Part shown: positions 58,950-64,000 of the stretch, in pieces
How positions within the stretch are numbered: the first letter of the stretch is position 1
Layout: every line of letters starts with the position of its first letter
NCBI GenBank assembly: GCA_947646735.1
Contig: CANTFK010000639.1
Coordinates: 1-64,000, forward strand
DNA length: 64,000 nt
Direction of reading: 5' to 3'
From: Peronospora farinosa
Lineage: Eukaryota > Oomycota > Peronosporomycetes > Peronosporales > Peronosporaceae
Translations under genes and position numbers: made by a program
The notes under the pieces: generated by a model
What the model was told of the DNA's origin: nothing
The model's database searches: none
The model's input: only the letters and a program-made list of their open reading frames with translations

Positions 58950-59200
58950 TCCCAATTCACCACATCCGTAATTGCTTCCCGCCAATTAACGATGTGGTTC
59001 CCGCCAAATAAAGCATTCGCATAAATAATATTGAAACCATTTCCGTATCTCAAATATCGTACACTTAATAACACAAACTAAACAAAATAATAATTATAAA
59101 AAAATATAATACAAATATATGTATAGAAATAAATATTATTATTTTTATATACGATATAAATTTTGCATTTTTTGTATTATATTTCCATTCACCTCTTAAA
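58950..59200. other. AT-rich intergenic region
   Basis: The stretch from 59030 to 59180 is almost entirely A and T (runs such as aaaatataatacaaatatat). It is the upstream region of the adenylyltransferase gene and holds no gene. No TATA box can be singled out in such composition. Confidence 0.6.
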
Positions 59201-60342
59201 ATGAACAAGAAATTACAGCTTCCGTCCAATATCGTCAGCTCTCCAATTCTTTCCGGCATTAGTACCGCACTTGCAATAATTGTTGGTATTGTTACAATTA
59301 TTGGTGTCTCATGTCATCACAAACACGTCATCCGTCGTATTGATACAAGTAAAAAGAAAGTGTCGACTGTTCACATTGGACTCCTTCGAATTCACGTCCC
59401 CCAAAAGTTTCAAGATTTGGTAAAAAATGACGTTTTAGTGGAGAAAACAATGGAATTTGTATCCCAAAAATTATTTATTTATGTCTTTGGAAGAGAGAAT
59501 CACGAGGTAATTAATTACATTAGTGAACTTTACACCATGACATGGGATATTGCCGGTAAACTGGACAAACCTTTTCTGGATATTCGGTACGGCAGTTTTT
59601 TGAATCTTGTTTTCGAGGCGAAATATGATTGTAAGTAAATGATTGTTACATTTGCAGTATTGTAGGGAATGGTGTGTCGAAAGGCAGTACGTCGTGGGAT
59701 GAGTTAATGCTACGGCCGGACTTGAATGCCGTGTTTGCTGAGGATGCAGTAGTGGATGTACAACATTTAAATGCTCAACGGTTTCAGCAGGACGGTCTAT
59801 ATGCAGTCACATATTATCCATTGGCGATGCATGTTGAAAGGAGGCTGGCTGCTGGTGTAATTTACTTTGAGAACGAACATGCAGACTTGACGCCACATGA
59901 TCTTGTCATTTTGGGAGGAACGTTTGACCATTTGCACAATGGACACAAGAAACTGCTGTCACTAGCTGTCGGTATCTGTGCAAAGCGTATGATTGTTGGT
60001 GTGACGGCAGATAGTATGTTGAAAGAAAAAGCACATGCGGAGTTGCTGGAGCCGTTGGAGAAGAGGAAGAGTGCTGTCCGTGCCTACATTGCATTCCTTA
60101 ATCCACACGTCATTGCAGACATTGTGACGATTGAAGATCCATTTGGTCCGGCAGTTGTGATCCCAGAGTCAGCGGCTATGGTTGTGTCGACTGAAACGCT
60201 TTCGGGTGCTTCCAAGATCAATAGCATACGCGTTGATAGCGGATTGCCAAAGCTCCACATATTTGCATGCCGTCGCACGGAGAACAGTACACTCAGCTCT
60301 AGCTGCATTCGTGCAAAGATTGCAGCTTCTCGAAATCGTTAA
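59201..60342 (+). CDS. Phosphopantetheine adenylyltransferase (PPAT), eukaryotic type
   Basis: Two exons are inferred: 59201-59586 and 59658-60342 (356 residues) with a 71-bp intron (GTACGG...TTTGCAG, phase 2). This joins LDIR to IVGNG, mirroring the LDVRI block before the catalytic domain of animal CoA synthase. The enzyme transfers AMP from ATP to 4'-phosphopantetheine to give dephospho-CoA. The catalytic domain (residues ~205-350) starts with VILGGTFDHLHNGHKKLL, which holds the nucleotidyltransferase HxGH motif, followed by KRMIVGVTADSMLKEKAHAE, RKSAVRAYI, VVSTETLSGASKINSIR and a final SSSCIRAK that matches the (I/S)SS..IR motif. No dephospho-CoA kinase domain follows, so this is a monofunctional PPAT. 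The hydrophobic N-terminal segment (residues ~15-40) could be a membrane anchor or a buried helix. Confidence 0.9.
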
Positions 60343-60659
60343 GCGCTAGGCACTCTTTTGAATAGCTCGACGTGAACCTGTGTGATCCACCTTGTCGTAT
60401 CTGCAAAAGAACGCTTTTACTAGTGGATGCCTTCAAAGCACCTGATAAAGTAATTGTTTGATACCCACGTCATATTCGATAAACAATGCAGGTTTCCACA
60501 CAATTAGTGTAAAGCACGTATCTCTGCTACCGAACTACTTGCTACGTACTAGTACTGTTTGCTTGTCTACTAGTTCGCCAACTCTCTCTTTTGCCGTGTA
60601 CTACCCTTTGTTCGTCTTCCTTTCCATTCTTCATCGCTTTGCTCTGATGACTGACCCTA
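60343..60659. other. Spacer between convergent genes
   Basis: This 317-bp stretch separates the stop codons of two convergent genes. It is T-rich and pyrimidine-rich on the plus strand near 60540-60640. No gene or strong structure was seen. Confidence 0.6.
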
Positions 60660-61613
60660 TTATAAATGCGACCCGGGATCCAAACTGCCGGTAGGCACGT
60701 CGTCGACCGCATGTACTAACCCCAGACTTCGTTTTAGTGCATTGATGTCCACCTCCAACGGTACCACAAACCCATTGATCCGAAACGGAATCGTGTGAAA
60801 CACAGGTTCCTCGGCGTCCAGTTGCAACTGATCTTCAGTCATCGTCACAGATGTTTGCTTGCCACGTGCAATTTTCCTGGGGCGATCAGTAGCCTGGATA
60901 GATTCATCACGCACTCCATTCTTGTGGTTCAATGACGTCCTAATGGCTGCCGACTTGACAGCACTACCACCTGGTGTGAGCGCTCCACCGATCGACATGT
61001 CTGCATAGTTTTGAATCAATGGAAATCCAGCAGTTCCTGGCTGGCCAAACGGCATGAACGCCGAGTTATTGGGGGATCCACTGGTCCCGTTTGTCCCGAT
61101 TGTTTCAACATTACTGTCGGGAACATGTTGTTGTTGCTGAAACATCTTCATTGAAAGTCTCTTCTTCTCCTTTTTTGTAGTAATGTCAACAAAATAACAA
61201 AACACCTCGTACTTGAGCTCTACCTTCATACTCCGTGCTACTTTCCACCGTACCCGTAACAATGGATCAAAATTTTCCTTAGTCAATTGCACATACTTGG
61301 ATTGTGTCGCATTACTACTTGGTTTCAAGTAAATTGCTCGTCGTTCTTGGACATAATTCGGTCCTAATTTATTGTAATGACGTTCCACTTTACTTTGAAA
61401 GACTCCAAAACCTTCATCTGGAATAAACGTAATTGGCACTTCATCGTGTAATTTCTTACGAACAGCCATCAGGGGTTCTCCACATTTCATTGTAAGTATT
61501 GCAATACATTCTTCATGTTGTGGAAACGCATCAAGACTGGAATCTTCACTTCTGTCCGCTACAAACTTGAGCTCATCAGATGTCGATAAATCGGTATTCT
61601 CTAAACTTGACAT
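60660..61613 (-). CDS. Unrecognised 317-residue protein, single exon
   Basis: A continuous frame with an acidic N-terminus (SSLENTDLSTSDELKF) is followed by a mostly globular region (residues ~30-150: HEECIAILTMKCGEPLMA, YVQERRAIYLKPS, FDPLLRVRWKVARS) that contains several basic residues, a Gly/Ser/Asn/Met-rich linker with a QQQQ run (~155-230), a basic patch (RPRKIARGKQT, ~245) and a C-terminal segment (FHTIPFRINGFVVPLEVD, ~275). No transmembrane segment. The basic patches and length are compatible with a nucleic-acid-binding or nuclear protein, but I do not recognise a domain. It is convergent with the adenylyltransferase gene. Confidence 0.65.
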   Translation of the reverse strand: MSSLENTDLSTSDELKFVADRSEDSSLDAFPQHEECIAILTMKCGEPLMAVRKKLHDEVPITFIPDEGFGVFQSKVERHYNKLGPNYVQERRAIYLKPSSNATQSKYVQLTKENFDPLLRVRWKVARSMKVELKYEVFCYFVDITTKKEKKRLSMKMFQQQQHVPDSNVETIGTNGTSGSPNNSAFMPFGQPGTAGFPLIQNYADMSIGGALTPGGSAVKSAAIRTSLNHKNGVRDESIQATDRPRKIARGKQTSVTMTEDQLQLDAEEPVFHTIPFRINGFVVPLEVDINALKRSLGLVHAVDDVPTGSLDPGSHL

Positions 61614-62739
61614 GATGTGAATATGTAAACAGAAGAGTCAAGGCTTGAAGTAGATACGGATTACGTAATCAACAAGAGTCCTGGCGCTGAAAAATGCAGA
61701 TGAAATGAGCTTCGGGGTCTCTCGATTGTTAGTATCGGCGTCGTGATTTGGTCAATTAAGTGACTTCTTTGTAAAATATATATATATGAAATAGAGTAGG
61801 TATTTGAAGTGGTATACCATAGATTATATTACAGTAGGATTACTGGACCAGAGTATATGTGAACAGTAATGTATTCAGTCCCCAATAGTAGGTTAAAAAA
61901 GGTACGGAATCAGATTCCCAGGTGTAGGTGAGCTTAGTACCTTCTTCTTTTTGTCGTGAAGTAGCAGTAGCTAGAGCAGCAAGAGTTTGACGATATATAC
62001 AGTATGTAAAGCTCAGTAATTATCTGCGACTGAGAGGGTATCAACAAGATCACTACCAGTCGTACTGCCGTTTGAAGCGCTTTTTCTTGATCGAAACGGT
62101 AGCTCAGTCGTATAAAGCAGTCACACAAGAGGCAAAAACACATTAGCTGAAGATTAAAACCTTCTTCTACAATTGCGTCAAAGCGGCATTTAGAACCTTT
62201 TGAGTCATCGCATCGACTTTATTTAGTCAGCTGCATAAGAAGGCCAAGTGCGATGCTTTTACTCTAAGTTCTATAGCCATCTTTACTACGAAGCAGATGG
62301 CAATCATCATTACATGCTGTGAGCATAACTCACGTACAGCAGATCCTGTCTCAATTAATACTCTGTAGACATTAATGTTCTATGTATGTATAGAACTTAA
62401 TATTTAAGAAAGGTAGTAAACCATAGCTACTTACTGCCCCGGACCAAGTCAATCAATTCAATTAAAAAGGTTATCATTATATGAAATAGTAGTTTTGACA
62501 AGTTTTACTGTACTTCACATTACCATCTCTTAGTTTAGAATCAGAATCCATGCTGCAAAATTCTAGTCAGTTGCCAAAAATCACGACAAGTATAAAAAAT
62601 GCTGTCTAGCTGTACTCATCCACTTTTCCAGATGATTTTTCAATCGTACGCTCGTCAATCCAATCTGCTCTTAAAAAAATAGTCCTGCCCTCGCTCCAGT
62701 ACCTCTTCCCCATTGTTCAATCCCCTTTTGTCATTGAAA
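61614..62739. other. Intergenic region, no gene supported
   Basis: This 1126-bp stretch between the two divergent flanking genes is AT-rich with a short (TA)n run at about 61778-61787. Small minus-strand frames such as 61934-62143 lack recognisable features. The start-codon-proximal 600 bp on either side probably include promoters. Confidence 0.5.
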
Positions 62740-64000
62740 ATGGTGTTCCCATTACCACTTGATTTCTTCCCTCCATTACATTTAAATTCGAACGAAATTG
62801 ATTTATTTCTTCAATGGGGAAATGCACGGGTTCAAGAAACAATTGATGCCCATCATCGGGACCAATTTGAGACACGAGAAACACGAAAACACAAATGAAA
62901 ACCACTTAAACACCAAAAAGACTTGACCGTGTATAAAAACCGGCGAAAATATACCGATAATACCGATAATACCACGGAGTCCACATACCTCTGTACTGGT
63001 CGCATGGACGGGACACTGGATGAAGTTGTTATGGGTCGGTATGCTGATATACCCCGGCGTTTCGACGACTTTCCGGTATTTACCGAAATGATCTTGTGGA
63101 TTGTGCTGTCCTTGGTGTGATTAAAACACGCAGTCTAAAAGACCCATTTTTTCTCTCGTGTTTTAAATGGATGACGGTAAAATCACCAGGAAAAGGACTT
63201 GTGAAGAATCGAGATGTTTGTTGGTATGAACAAATGGGACTGACTCGAGATTGCAATGGCAAAGAAATTGGATATACTTTAACCGAGTCAGTTGAGCTTC
63301 CAACGTGTCCACTTTTTCATGAATGTATACGAGCGAGGTTGTCAGTTTGTTACTTGTATAAACGTAACAAGAGTGGAGGTGTTAAGGTTTATATGCGTGG
63401 CAACAATGATGTAGGAGGAAAAGTAGTCAATTGGGTCACTGATATCAAGTCGGCAGATCTTTGGCTACGTATTGAACAAGCCAGGCTTGTAGCTCATGCA
63501 GTCATTGCAACAGCTCTGCTACAAGCGGGACAGAATATGAAGCGTCCGTTTGGTACATTCAAGAAATGCAATGTCTGTCATGTCAAGACTTTGGGCTTTG
63601 TGAGTTCTCCTAAAGAGTGTGCTGTCTGTTGCTGTCTTACGTGTTCCAGTTGTGTGACCAAAGTCCGCGTGCTGAACTTCCATGACTTTTACGTGCCACA
63701 TCATGTCCTCTTTTGCAAAAAATGCGTCCGCCTCATTCACCAAGTGGATCTGCGTGCCCCAGAGAATATAACGAACCCTGTCGAGTACGCTGCAGCGATA
63801 TTGGCGGAGTCTGAGAGCTCAAAGATGAGCTTTTTCCGCTTAAGACCAGTAAGTGGCTACATGGACGATAGCAACGACGGATCGGAGGAAGGGCGCGTTT
63901 GCCACAAAGCGTCCGAGATTAGTAGCTACAGTAGCAGGAGTAGCTCGTCTCGCTCGCTTCCACAGCCTTTTATTGGTGGGAAACATCAGGGCCATGATGA
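62740..64000 (+). pseudogene. START/FYVE-like protein gene with in-frame stop and frameshift, incomplete at right edge
   Basis: The start (MVFPLPLDFFPPLHL) and general order match a large oomycete family with a START-like lipid-binding region followed by a FYVE-like zinc finger. An in-frame TGA at 62896-62898, where the family usually has a Trp, and a +2 frame change near 63045-63050 (the doublet AT in gatatacc) break the reading frame. After that the frame is open to the window edge: YTPAFRRLSGIYRNDLVDCA, WYEQMG, GYTLTESVELPTCP and VKVYMRG cover the START-like part. Four CxxC pairs (CNVC, CAVC, CSSC, CKKC; about 63568-63726) form the zinc finger, without the basic FYVE phosphoinositide patch. 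No GT...AG pair removes the lesions. It could be a recent pseudogene, or an assembly error could be responsible. Confidence 0.75.

Noticed and set aside
59631..59665. Alternative 35-bp intron in the PPAT gene
   Set aside because: It would also keep the frame, but 35 bp is shorter than the other introns here and it breaks the family-like LDIR-I junction produced by the 71-bp intron.

Overview
The window looks like a piece of an oomycete nuclear genome, probably from the Peronosporales (Phytophthora or downy mildew type). Three things point there: short spliceosomal introns of about 70-95 bp in the single-copy genes, a START/FYVE-like gene with the N-terminal 'FPLP..FFPPLHL' signature common in oomycete proteomes, and LINE and Ty3/gypsy chromodomain elements of the kind that fill repeat-rich oomycete regions. 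This is inference; no species can be named.

Layout. (1) 1-28070 is a head-to-tail array of 12.7 copies of a ~2215-bp unit. The copies are nearly identical and the array runs off the left edge. No conserved gene is recognisable in the unit, and its short open frames are broken by differences between copies. (2) 28071-~46060 is a nest of two non-LTR retrotransposons. An older, badly decayed minus-strand LINE has an ORF1-like region, an OTU-type cysteine protease domain, an endonuclease, a reverse transcriptase and a zinc-finger tail. It is split by a younger plus-strand LINE (31468-40971) flanked by a perfect 14-bp target-site duplication. The younger LINE carries a perfect 31-copy 18-bp minisatellite, a CCHC knuckle, an endonuclease, a reverse transcriptase and an RNase H. 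(3) ~46060-48365 is AT-rich relic DNA with possible transposon ends. (4) 48366-52507 is a 5'-truncated Ty3/gypsy element: RNase H end, integrase, chromodomain, polypurine tract and a 1008-bp 3' LTR. (5) 52753-52843 holds two adjacent strong hairpins.

(6) 53122-64000 is the gene-bearing part. A four-exon R2R3-Myb gene (minus strand, close to animal c-Myb in its DNA-binding repeats) and a three-exon LIN-9/ALWAYS EARLY homologue (SANT plus DIRP domains) are transcribed away from each other across 1.05 kb. Their animal counterparts are subunits of the Myb-MuvB/DREAM cell-cycle transcription complex, so the pair may be a co-regulated module. Next come an unrecognised coiled-coil gene, a phosphopantetheine adenylyltransferase (coenzyme A synthesis; one intron), a convergent unrecognised 317-aa gene, and at the right edge a START/FYVE-like gene with an in-frame stop and a frameshift.

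No tRNA, rRNA or CRISPR was seen. Exon structures were inferred by eye from splice motifs, reading frame and family knowledge.
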